Positions 27,052 to 34,347 of a stretch of 37,828 nt of DNA are shown here, piece after piece. The notes below the pieces were generated by a model that worked only from the letters and a program-made list of their open reading frames with translations, had not been told where the DNA came from and made no database searches. Position numbers and translations under genes: made by a program. The stretch spans positions 1 to 37,828 of the forward strand of contig JAAYAD010000064.1 of NCBI GenBank assembly GCA_012719545.1, given 5' to 3'. The stretch is from Clostridiaceae bacterium (GTDB lineage: Bacteria; Bacillota; Clostridia; DSM-8532). Numbering within the stretch: position 1 is the stretch's first letter; the number at the start of each line of letters is the position of its first letter.

Positions 27052-27110
27052 CCGTTCCTGAAATAATAAGGAACGGTCTTTTTTTGCAATTTTCATTGCA
27101 AAAAAGACCG
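27052..27110. terminator. overlapping opposed terminator hairpins
   Basis: On the plus strand CCGTTCCT/AGGAACGG (27052-27059, 27069-27076) is followed by TCTTTTTTT and ends the DUF1328 transcript. The 3' arm and T run of that hairpin are reused in a second, longer dyad (27074-27090 with 27095-27110), built on CGGTC plus a T run paired to an A run plus GACCG. It lies just after the stop of the minus-strand DUF438 gene. The two structures cannot form together in one RNA. Confidence 0.75.
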
Positions 27111-27117
27111 TATATCC

Positions 27118-28344
27118 TTACTCAGACAACAGGCGCTTTTCACCTGTAATCTCCTGTATTGGCTTAATATCCTGGGTTACTTCAAGAACACCAAGGAACT
27201 TTCCCTTCTCGTCACGAACGGCAAAATATCTGATGAACGCATAACGATTGCCCATTTTGATCCAGAAGTCCTCATGGTCCTTCCTGCCCTCTTTCAAATC
27301 CTCAACAATCTTCTCAACCACATGAACGCTCTTGGGCGGGTGGCAGTTCTTTACGTCACGGCCGAGAACTGTTTTGGGACGTGCAAAAATTCTGTCCTTG
27401 CCCATGGAAAAGTATTTCACAATTCCATCCTTATCAACAAAAGTAATATCAAGGGGAAGGGTATTGAATATTGCACTTACTTCATCCGGGGTAAGAACTC
27501 CTGTTTCAAAGGAAAGATAACCGTCATTGGAAGGTTCCTCACCCTCCTCCAGCAATTTTTCCTCCACATCCACCCTTACGGGCTTCCATTTGCCTTTGGG
27601 TTTTACAAGGGTATAGCCAAATTCCTTGCTCTCCTCCTGTATTTTCAGCCATTCGTCTTCAGACAGCGTATCCAGGGCAAGGGGGAACAATATGTTTTCC
27701 TCCTTGTAAATCATTTCATCAACGCTGCCGAGTGCTGTTTCAGCCTTCTTTTCAAGCTCATCGGGGTTTACCTTGTCGGATTCAAAAAGATTCAATACAT
27801 CCTTTATATTCTTTCTTATCTCGTCATCAACGCCCCACATGACCTTTGGAGGAGTTGTTACTCCGTACTTTTCAAGGTAAGGGAACAGGAGGTTTTCCTT
27901 TCTTAAATAGTGCTTATCCACCTCCCAAAGTTTTTCAAAGCCTTCCCTAAGCTTTTTGAGGTTTTTCTTGGTATTGTCGGTTTTATAAACAGCCAAGTCA
28001 TTTCTGATTTCAGCAATAAGTTCCTTCAAAGCTGTGTTTTCCTTGCGGAAGGTATGAACAGGATGCCCCGGGGTTTCCTCAGGCTTCTGCTTCCTGTGAA
28101 TTTCCTCAATAGAACCCTTGAACACTGCGGCATGGACATCGCACAAACGTTGGATTTCCTCAACAGGAAGCCCTTCCTTAACCAGCGCATTTTCCATCTC
28201 CACAATTTCCGATGTTGAGATACCTTCTATCAGCTCTTCAAAGCGGCTTTTTACATCTTCCACACTCTTTCCTTCGTGAAGCTCCTTGATAAGTCCTTTT
28301 AAAACTTTCTGGCGATATTCGCGGTTATTAATCAATTCACTCAT
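27118..28344 (-). CDS. DUF438 - hemerythrin - PAS protein
   Basis: A 408-residue cytoplasmic protein with three parts: a DUF438 helical domain (about 10-85), a hemerythrin-like HHE region (about 95-235, with HPVHTFRKEN, HYLRKENLLFPYLEK and EENILFPLAL giving His/Glu iron ligands), and a PAS domain (about 285-395, with LPLDITFVDKDGIVKYFSMG and the CHPPKSVHVVEKIVEDL signature). Such proteins are thought to bind a di-iron centre and sense oxygen, nitric oxide or redox state. The start has GGAGGAAAG upstream. It begins 12 bases after the DUF1858 gene, so the two are cotranscribed. Signal and output are unproven. Confidence 0.9.
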   Translation of the reverse strand: MSELINNREYRQKVLKGLIKELHEGKSVEDVKSRFEELIEGISTSEIVEMENALVKEGLPVEEIQRLCDVHAAVFKGSIEEIHRKQKPEETPGHPVHTFRKENTALKELIAEIRNDLAVYKTDNTKKNLKKLREGFEKLWEVDKHYLRKENLLFPYLEKYGVTTPPKVMWGVDDEIRKNIKDVLNLFESDKVNPDELEKKAETALGSVDEMIYKEENILFPLALDTLSEDEWLKIQEESKEFGYTLVKPKGKWKPVRVDVEEKLLEEGEEPSNDGYLSFETGVLTPDEVSAIFNTLPLDITFVDKDGIVKYFSMGKDRIFARPKTVLGRDVKNCHPPKSVHVVEKIVEDLKEGRKDHEDFWIKMGNRYAFIRYFAVRDEKGKFLGVLEVTQDIKPIQEITGEKRLLSE

Positions 28345-28356
28345 TATACTTTCCTC

Positions 28357-28590
28357 CTACTCTGCTATTTCAAATCCATTGGCTTTTAAAGTTTCCTTTA
28401 TATGCTCAATGTCTATATTTTTCATGGCAGCACCTTTTTTTAATGTCATGATTCGTCCTGCTGTATTAAGCATTGCCGGGTTTGTAATTGCATCAAACCC
28501 GAGTTTTTTCATAATATCAACTATTTCCGGATATTTATTGACCAATTCATAAACCGTGCTGTTAAGGTTCAAAAGTTTTGGCAATTCCAT
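28357..28590 (-). CDS. DUF1858 domain protein
   Basis: A 77-residue single-domain protein with the DUF1858 pattern: an N-terminal LLNLNSTVYELVNKYPEIVDIM, a conserved LGFDAI, then MLNTAGRIMTLKKGAAMKNID and a final helix. Related domains occur alone or fused to hybrid-cluster and DUF438 proteins. Possible starts are GTG at 28593 and ATG at 28590. I prefer the ATG, which has GAAAG six bases upstream. It is directly followed by the DUF438/hemerythrin gene, which fits the known association of the two domains. Confidence 0.85.
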   Translation of the reverse strand: MELPKLLNLNSTVYELVNKYPEIVDIMKKLGFDAITNPAMLNTAGRIMTLKKGAAMKNIDIEHIKETLKANGFEIAE

Positions 28591-28795
28591 CACCTGCTTT
28601 CAAATAACATAATTTATCTATTTAGTTCCAAAGGGTATTGCTGCATATTGATACGAAGATTTTCATACCGTCCATTGGAGTTTTTGAAATTTCGCTGCAA
28701 AATATTCTGTTTTCAGCTATATTGTACGCTGAAAAAGGTTATGTAACTGTGATGCGGTTCATAATTCCTTTAATTTTTACATCGATTATTAGGCA

Positions 28796-28850
28796 TAAAA
28801 AAACTGGCCCCAAAAGGTCCGAGCATTATTTCAAACTTTTGAGGTCAGTT
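28796..28850 (-). terminator. terminator after the Crp/Fnr gene
   Basis: A 15-position stem with two G-T or mismatched pairs (28802-28816 with 28836-28850; ends AACTG/CAGTT), followed on the minus strand by seven T. The rest of the 366-base gap (28591-28956) is A/T-rich, with no reading frame or motif I can support. The DUF1858-DUF438 promoter should lie in its left part. Confidence 0.75.
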
Positions 28851-28956
28851 CTCTGATTTTCTCACTTACCATAGATTATTATTTATTTTTAGTCTGCATT
28901 TAAATGATTTAAATGGCATTTATTTAATCTAAATTATTCATTAAAGTATTATCACT

Positions 28957-29670
28957 TTACTCCAGATTTCTTTCAAGGGCTGCCCTGTCCAAAAGCAAGA
29001 CCTTCTTGTTGCCAAGCATCTCAAGGATGCCCTCATCCTGAAGCATACTCATCTTGCGGCTTACAGTTTCACGGGTAAGGCCTATGTAATGGGCTATGCC
29101 CTCACGGCTTAAAGGAAGCTCTATCATAATTCCTTTAGGATGCGCCTTTCCATATTTATCGGCAAACTCCAAAAGTACTGAGCTTACACGCGCTTCCACC
29201 GTACCCGTTCCCATGGTTTCTACCGTATGCTCGAGGCGGTCCAGACGCTGGCACAATTCTTCCATGACCTTAAGGGCTATATCCGGAAAGTCCTTTACAA
29301 GAACCTGGAAATCCCTCTTGTGAATAAGGCACACATGGGTTTTCTCAAGGGCCTTCACGTTATATGTTGAAGCCTGGTCACGCAAAAGGTTTCTTTCGCC
29401 AAAAAAGTCCCCTTCCGAAAAGATGTACAGGATTTGCTCACGACCGTCCTGGGTATTTCTGAAAGCCTTGACCTGGCCTTCATTTATTATTACCAGGCTG
29501 TCCATGGACTCCCCTTCCATAACAATGAGATCGCCCTTCTGATATTCCTTATGGATTATAAGGTTGGCCACCTTTGCAAGCTGTTCAGGACTAAGGGACG
29601 AAAAAATCGAAACTTTTTTGGTACAAAGCTTATGGTTGCATATATCGCAGCTGCATATGTTTTTATACAC
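28957..29670 (-). CDS. Crp/Fnr-family regulator with N-terminal cysteine cluster
   Basis: A 237-residue DNA-binding regulator. It has a cysteine-rich N-terminus (Cys6, 8, 11 and 16), a cyclic-nucleotide-binding-like beta-roll (about 22-140, with EGDFFGERNLLRD), a dimer helix, and a C-terminal winged helix-turn-helix (about 175-225, with LSREGIAHYIGLTRETVSRKM). The cysteine pattern suggests an iron-sulfur or thiol redox sensor in the manner of Fnr, but the spacing differs from E. coli Fnr. The start is GTG at 29670, with AAAGGA upstream. It lies beside the DUF1858/DUF438 pair, whose domains are linked to NO and oxygen responses, so it may control them. No clear TTGAT-type Fnr box was found. 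Confidence 0.9.
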   Translation of the reverse strand: MYKNICSCDICNHKLCTKKVSIFSSLSPEQLAKVANLIIHKEYQKGDLIVMEGESMDSLVIINEGQVKAFRNTQDGREQILYIFSEGDFFGERNLLRDQASTYNVKALEKTHVCLIHKRDFQVLVKDFPDIALKVMEELCQRLDRLEHTVETMGTGTVEARVSSVLLEFADKYGKAHPKGIMIELPLSREGIAHYIGLTRETVSRKMSMLQDEGILEMLGNKKVLLLDRAALERNLE

Positions 29671-29714
29671 TACATTCCATCCTTTAAATCAATTTATCGC
29701 AAAATGCAATATAT

Positions 29715-29742
29715 ATTATAACATAACTGATTCTGTCGCCAA
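29715..29742 (-). promoter_or_regulatory. putative promoter of the Crp/Fnr gene
   Basis: On the minus strand: TTGGCG (29737-29742), a 16-base spacer and TATAAT (29715-29720), about 45 bases before the GTG start. Confidence 0.6.
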
Positions 29743-29750
29743 CACGCTGG

Positions 29751-29793
29751 CATGCAAAAAGGCGTCCTGCCAAAATAAACAAAACGCCTTTTT
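29751..29793 (-). terminator. terminator after the MerR-family gene
   Basis: A 9-bp stem, AAAAAGGCG/CGCCTTTTT (29756-29764 and 29785-29793), with its own U run on the minus strand. It sits between the MerR gene and the Crp/Fnr promoter. The symmetrical T run on the plus strand would also let it act in the other direction. Confidence 0.75.
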
Positions 29794-29845
29794 CTTTTAA
29801 CATTGCTTATTGAGAATAATACTTCAGGTAATATTTGATTCATAA

Positions 29846-30610
29846 TTATTTGTTCATACCTGTGTAAATTAATATTGCATCCCTGAGGAACTTTGCAGCA
29901 CCCTCCTGTACCTTGTCGTAATAGGCGGTAAATCTTTCATCATCAACATACATCTGGGCAAGTCCTGCATGAGCCTCCTTACTGTAGCTTCCCCAGCAAT
30001 AGGTAATCCACTGTTTGTGCAAATCAGCAGCCTTCTGTGCAAGAGGGCTTGCAGGATCCCCTGTTTTCATAGCTTCAGCCAGAGTTTCCAGCACCTGGGA
30101 AGCCAAACTGTTCATCCTGTCAAAGTCTTCCTTGCTCATATTCCTAAAATGCTCATAGGATTTTTCAACAATTTCCTTACCATATTTTTCTCGGATTTCT
30201 TCGCCATACTTTTCTTCGTTCTCTTCAATCAATTTCTGTTTGAAGCCTTCGAACTTTTCCATATCACTCATATTTACTCTCCCTTCCGTGGCGGCTATGG
30301 TCTTCTCCACGTTTTTAATCAGCAAGTCCAGCCTGCTTCTTTCTGCAAGAAGCTTTTCAAGGTGCTCCCGAAGCGCTTTTGCTTTGTCAAAGCCGGGTGA
30401 GGTTACGATGTCCTTGATATCACTGAGGCTTAATCCCAGTTCCCGGTAGAACATTATCTGCTGCAGCCGGTCAACCTCATTTTGCCCATATATCCGGTAT
30501 CCGGACGAATTAATTCTTGCCGGCTTAAGAATTCCTATTTCGTCATAATACCTGAGTGTCCTGGTACTTATCCCGGCCATTTTCCCAAGCTTCTGAACTG
30601 TGTATTCCAA
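29846..30610 (-). CDS. MerR-family regulator with TipAS-like C-terminal domain
   Basis: A 254-residue transcription activator. The N-terminal MerR helix-turn-helix (about 3-70) shows YTVQKLGKMAGISTRTLRYYD and GYRIYGQNEVDRL. A coiled coil follows (about 75-115). The C-terminal all-helical domain (about 135-250) contains WITYCWGSYSKEAHAGLAQMYVDDERF and matches the TipAS antibiotic-binding fold of TipAL and Mta. Such proteins sense drugs or peptides and activate multidrug-resistance genes and themselves. I place the start at TTG 30610, because AAGGAGG stands eight bases upstream and overlaps the alternative GTG at 30619. No transporter gene adjoins. Confidence 0.9.
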   Translation of the reverse strand: MEYTVQKLGKMAGISTRTLRYYDEIGILKPARINSSGYRIYGQNEVDRLQQIMFYRELGLSLSDIKDIVTSPGFDKAKALREHLEKLLAERSRLDLLIKNVEKTIAATEGRVNMSDMEKFEGFKQKLIEENEEKYGEEIREKYGKEIVEKSYEHFRNMSKEDFDRMNSLASQVLETLAEAMKTGDPASPLAQKAADLHKQWITYCWGSYSKEAHAGLAQMYVDDERFTAYYDKVQEGAAKFLRDAILIYTGMNK

Positions 30611-30633
30611 TTGAAGCACCTCCTTGCATGTTG

Positions 30634-30664
30634 ATATTACACCTTTACGTTACGTTAATGTCAA
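30634..30664 (-). promoter_or_regulatory. MerR-type promoter with 19-base spacer
   Basis: On the minus strand a perfect TTGACA (30659-30664) and TAATAT (30634-30639) are separated by 19 bases rather than 17. That is the elongated spacing activated by MerR regulators through DNA twisting. The spacer holds ACGTAACGT, a near-palindrome centred between the two elements. The site lies just before the MerR gene, suggesting autoregulation. Confidence 0.85.
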
Positions 30665-30785
30665 CAACCTGATTCAAAAAAACTTATGGTTATTTTTAGA
30701 AGCAAGATTTATGAAGTAAATATAATGATTTCTTGTATAAAGGAAATAATGTAAAAAGAAAGATAAACATCAGGAGGTTTTAAAT

Positions 30786-31397
30786 ATGAAAAGATTAAGA
30801 GCAAATGCATTTATATTGGCTTTAATATTTATTATTACTTTATTTGCCGGGTGCAATCAGCCTTCGGCACCAAGTCCCACACCAAAGTCATCTCCCGGGA
30901 CATCAATGCAGCCAACGTCTTCTCCTGCCCAATCGCCTGGAGCAACCGGTGAAGACGTTAAAACAACAGCTTCTATAGTCAATACCCCAGAAGCCTTTGA
31001 AAAAGCCATAAGTAAGGACGGTACATGGATAATCTGCCTGCTTGACGATTTAACAATCGATAAAGAGCTTACCCTTGAAGGTGAATTCACCAATGGTAAA
31101 AAAGATGATAAGGGAAATGACGTAATTCAGCGAAAAATTGCCCTGTATACCCAGGATGAAAACCGCAATATAACTGAAAGATTCACATTAACAGTACCCA
31201 AGCTCACAATTAAAAGCCCCAATGCCAGCATACAGCATGGTACCGTCAAGGGAGACATCTATGTTGACGTAAACAATTTCCAGCTTATAGACACGACTGT
31301 TGAGGGCAATGTGTATTTCACCAATGAATCCCACAAATCAACCTTTTCTATGGACGATAAGAGCAAAATAACAGGTGTCCAGGAGGTTAAAAAATAA
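30786..31397 (+). CDS. putative lipoprotein, function unknown
   Basis: A 203-residue exported protein with a lipoprotein signal (lipobox LFAGC, Cys at about residue 23). A low-complexity Ser/Pro/Thr/Gln spacer follows (24-58), then a domain of about 140 residues. The latter half reads as short repeated strands (LTVPKLTIKSPNASIQ, GDIYVDVNNF, TTVEGNVYF), which suggests a small beta-helix or beta-solenoid. I recognise no named family. The start has AGGAGG seven bases upstream. It is a single gene divergent from the MerR regulator, so it could be a MerR target, although no second long-spacer promoter was seen facing it. Confidence 0.78.
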   Translation: MKRLRANAFILALIFIITLFAGCNQPSAPSPTPKSSPGTSMQPTSSPAQSPGATGEDVKTTASIVNTPEAFEKAISKDGTWIICLLDDLTIDKELTLEGEFTNGKKDDKGNDVIQRKIALYTQDENRNITERFTLTVPKLTIKSPNASIQHGTVKGDIYVDVNNFQLIDTTVEGNVYFTNESHKSTFSMDDKSKITGVQEVKK

Positions 31398-31413
31398 TAT
31401 AAGCCCATTACCA

Positions 31414-31456
31414 TCAAAAAGGGATGAGAGTTATATGCAACTTTCTCTCATCCCTT
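31414..31456 (-). terminator. terminator after the CBS-domain gene
   Basis: A perfect 12-bp stem, AAGGGATGAGAG/CTCTCATCCCTT, with a 14-base loop and a five-T run on the minus strand. Its plus-strand flank has no T run, so it mainly serves the CBS gene, although the lipoprotein gene also ends nearby. Confidence 0.75.
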
Positions 31457-31486
31457 GCCTTCATTAAGCTAATGGAATTATTTTAT

Positions 31487-31924
31487 CTATTTTTTCAAGT
31501 TTTCAGGCTTAGCAGGTGTTGATATTTCAGCCAATGCTTTGGATGCCTCAAAATTAAATTTTCTGTCGCAGGCTATATCACCAAGAGAAACCATACCCAC
31601 AATTCTGTTATTTTCTACAACAGGAAGTCTTCTTATCTTATACTGAGCCATAAGGTCTGCTGCAGCATCAACATCCATATCAGGAGTAGCTGTGTTGACC
31701 TGCCCTGTCATGACATCACGTACCCTTGTTTCCTGAGGGCTCTTACCATGGGCTACATTACGAACAACGATATCGCGGTCGGTTACAATACCAACTACAC
31801 CGTTCTGGTCACATACAGGAATTGAACCTACATTATGCTTCTGCATAAGCTGGGCTGCCTCTGAAACCGTTGAATCGGGATTGATATATGCAACCTCTTT
31901 TGTCATTATATCGCGTACTTTCAT
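31487..31924 (-). CDS. CBS-domain-pair protein
   Basis: A 145-residue protein made almost entirely of two CBS domains (about 5-60 and 70-125). Repeated signatures are VRDIMTKEVAYINPDSTVSEAAQLM, GIVTDRDIVVR, VRDVMTGQVNTATPDMDVDAAADLM and GMVSLGDIA. Such stand-alone pairs bind adenine nucleotides and act as energy or ligand sensors. I chose the ATG at 31924 because GGAGGA stands five bases upstream. An upstream ATG at 31951 would add nine Lys/Arg/Glu-rich residues that actually encode the ribosome binding site. It is alone, with its own terminator. The partner protein is unknown. Confidence 0.92.
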   Translation of the reverse strand: MKVRDIMTKEVAYINPDSTVSEAAQLMQKHNVGSIPVCDQNGVVGIVTDRDIVVRNVAHGKSPQETRVRDVMTGQVNTATPDMDVDAAADLMAQYKIRRLPVVENNRIVGMVSLGDIACDRKFNFEASKALAEISTPAKPENLKK

Positions 31925-32116
31925 AATTTTCCTCCGTTCTCCTCCTTTCATTTATTAATTTATCTTTAGTTTTTGTAGCAAAAAAAAAAGTAAACAGAAA
32001 AAAATTAGTACGAGAGCATGTAAATATTTTTATAGCTTAAATCTGCCTGAAATGAGATTTGAATACTAACAATTAAAGCTATTTTTATTTTTTTGGAAAA
32101 TTCAAATTTTTACAAA

Positions 32117-32914
32117 TTATACTTTGAATTTTTCCGGGAACTGCTTTAGTATACCGGCTTTCATAGTATCGGCCATTTTCATGGCTTGTTTTTCCATTTC
32201 TATATACAGTTGGATGCCTTCCTGATATTTTTGATTCAGAAAACAAACTGCCTGAGTCTTAACAAGAGCAAAATAGCCAGAAAGCATCTTTTCCCATTCA
32301 TCCAGAGGCCAGTATGGATTAAAGGAACCTAAATGGGCAGCCATATTCCTGGCATTGTCATACAAACGCCTTTCAGTGTCAGCCGCAGCTTGCTCATCTT
32401 TTAATTTAATTTCATTAATCAACTCCACGGTTAATACAAGCTGACCTCGCAGTAAGTTCGAGAAGCTGGAAGCTTTGTAATCCCCGTAATAGGAAGCAAG
32501 TAACGAATTAAAGTCCTCAGATATTTTAAGAAGGTGATTGGTCACAAGGGAAGTATCGGGCAAGTCAAAAATTACACTTATAGTTGCAAGCCTTGTCCAC
32601 GCTGTATTCTGTTCCCACAAAATTAGTATCCGGTTATTTAAGTCATATTCTGCCCTGCTTATGGCTTCAGGCTTACTTACTGATTCGTTTTTGCTTATTG
32701 CTTCGTCTTTGCTTACAGGGTCTTGGGCATGGCTGGTTTCGTCAGGGTTGATTACCGGCCAGATATAAAGCCTTTGTCCCGGAAAAATCATACCCATGCT
32801 GAGGCTTGGATTTGCAGAAACTATTGCCTGCACAGTGGTTCCATAGCGCTGGGCAATTTTTACAAGGGTCTCATTAGGCTGGACAGTATGTGTAATAGGG
32901 CTATAAGTATTCAT
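32117..32914 (-). CDS. LysM-domain protein with C-terminal helical domain
   Basis: A 265-residue protein. It has an N-terminal LysM peptidoglycan-binding domain (about 9-52, with HTVQPNETLVKIAQRYGTTVQAIV and PGQRLYIWP) and a linker with repeated SKxE/AIS units (about 57-88). The C-terminal helical domain (about 95-262) has WTRLATISVIFDLPDTS, a YYGD segment, NARNMAAHLGSFNPYWPLDEW and MKAGILKQFPEKF. I recognise that domain as one that occurs alone in many Firmicutes, often mislabelled as acetylglutamate kinase; its function is unknown. No signal peptide is visible, so how the LysM part reaches the wall is unclear. Start chosen at ATG 32914, with AAGGTGG upstream. Confidence 0.82.
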   Translation of the reverse strand: MNTYSPITHTVQPNETLVKIAQRYGTTVQAIVSANPSLSMGMIFPGQRLYIWPVINPDETSHAQDPVSKDEAISKNESVSKPEAISRAEYDLNNRILILWEQNTAWTRLATISVIFDLPDTSLVTNHLLKISEDFNSLLASYYGDYKASSFSNLLRGQLVLTVELINEIKLKDEQAAADTERRLYDNARNMAAHLGSFNPYWPLDEWEKMLSGYFALVKTQAVCFLNQKYQEGIQLYIEMEKQAMKMADTMKAGILKQFPEKFKV

Positions 32915-33089
32915 AACTACCACCTTTTTTCCCTATGTTCATTAATCAGATTATGCCTTTACTGCCCTGTAAGTTCGTAACTTCCCAAAGTGCCAAGGAT
33001 TAATATATGCTACTGAAGAAAATGATTTCTTTATATAGCCCCAATTTATTTTTAGAGCGTGTCTCAGCAAATGCTTAAATAACAAAAAT

Positions 33090-33139
33090 TAAAATAGAAA
33101 AGCGGTTTAATTGCTACAAAGTGTAACAATAAACCGCTT
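33090..33139 (-). terminator. terminator after nspC
   Basis: A 10-bp stem, AAGCGGTTTA/TAAACCGCTT (33100-33109, 33130-33139), extended by an inner TTG/CAA and TAC/GTA pairing and followed by a T-rich tract on the minus strand. Confidence 0.8.
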
Positions 33140-33186
33140 GTATATGGTGTCTTTATTCAGAAAACTCTTTCTTTTTGGTAAATTTC

Positions 33187-34338
33187 TCAGGACAATCTTG
33201 AGCAGTAGTCCTCATACTGGAATTTTCTGATGACTTTAAGCCCTTCCTTCTCGCTGTAAAGTGCAATTGAAGGAAGATTAACACCGTTGAACATATTGTT
33301 CTTAACCATGGTGTAATGAGCCATGTCACAGAATACAAGCCTGTCTCCGGGCTCCAGCTTTTTGTCGAAGGAATAGTCGCCGATTACATCGCCTGCAAGG
33401 CAGGTCAAACCTCCCAGCCTGTATGTGTAAGGCTTTTCACCGGGCATTCCTGCTCCTATGATTTGTGGCCTGTAAGGCATTTCAAGGACATCTGGCATAT
33501 GGCATGCGGCGGATGTATCCAATATAGCAATGTCCATGCCGTTATTAACTATATCAAGCACCTTGGCAACAAGGAAGCCTGTGTTTAAAGCAATTGCTTC
33601 TCCGGGTTCAAGGTACACATCCACTCCGTACTTATCCTTGAAATACATAATGCAGCGAACCAATGTATCAATATCATAGTCAGGACGTGTAATATGATGG
33701 CCCCCGCCCATATTGAGCCATTTCATATTCTTGATATATTGTCCGAACTTTTCGTCCACTACCTTGATTGTACGCTCAAGAGTGTCCGAATTCTGTTCGC
33801 ACATTGAATGGAAATGGATTCCGTCAATGCCGTCAAGCTCATCGGGCCTGAAGTTGGCAAGGGTTACACCCAGCCTTGAATTCCGATAGCACGGGTTATA
33901 TATTGGCGTCTTAATTTCCGAGTATTCGGGGTTTACTCTTATTCCGCACTCAATCTTTTTTGAAGCAGACTTGACCTTATCCTTATAGCGTTTCCACTGG
34001 TCAAAGGAATTAAATACAATATGATCGCAGTATTTGATTATATCGTCAAAGTCTTCTTCAATATAGGCAGGAGCATAAATATGAACCTCCTTGCCCATTT
34101 TCTCGTATCCAAGCCTTGCTTCAAACAATGAGCTTGCAGTAATTCCGTAAAGGTACTTTCCTACAAGAGGAAATACCGAAAACATTGAAAAGCCCTTAAG
34201 GGCCAAAAGAATTTTGCATCCGGTTCTCTCCTGCACGGAATTAAGCACCTTAAGGTTCTTTTCAAGAAGTCTTTCATCCACCACATAGCACGGGGTGGGA
34301 CATGAATTAATATAATCCAGATTCACTTCTATGTTCAT
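33187..34338 (-). CDS. nspC: carboxynorspermidine/carboxyspermidine decarboxylase
   Basis: A PLP-dependent fold III decarboxylase that releases CO2 from carboxyspermidine (or carboxynorspermidine) to give spermidine (norspermidine). The 383-residue protein has the PLP-lysine segment ILLALKGFSMF (Lys48), MGGGHHITRPDYD (glycine loop contacting phosphate), YLEPGEAIALNTG and a C-terminal CDMAHYTMVKNNMFNG motif. It starts 9 bases after the saccharopine-dehydrogenase-like gene and is followed by a terminator, giving a two-gene operon. The agmatinase at 7.3 kb would supply putrescine. The triamine product cannot be decided from sequence alone; spermidine is more usual in Clostridia. Confidence 0.92.
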   Translation of the reverse strand: MNIEVNLDYINSCPTPCYVVDERLLEKNLKVLNSVQERTGCKILLALKGFSMFSVFPLVGKYLYGITASSLFEARLGYEKMGKEVHIYAPAYIEEDFDDIIKYCDHIVFNSFDQWKRYKDKVKSASKKIECGIRVNPEYSEIKTPIYNPCYRNSRLGVTLANFRPDELDGIDGIHFHSMCEQNSDTLERTIKVVDEKFGQYIKNMKWLNMGGGHHITRPDYDIDTLVRCIMYFKDKYGVDVYLEPGEAIALNTGFLVAKVLDIVNNGMDIAILDTSAACHMPDVLEMPYRPQIIGAGMPGEKPYTYRLGGLTCLAGDVIGDYSFDKKLEPGDRLVFCDMAHYTMVKNNMFNGVNLPSIALYSEKEGLKVIRKFQYEDYCSRLS

Positions 34339-34347
34339 TTCTTAACC

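Noticed and set aside
27274..27906. A 210-codon plus-strand frame inside the DUF438 gene
   Set aside because: Antisense shadow, no ribosome binding site and no recognisable domain.
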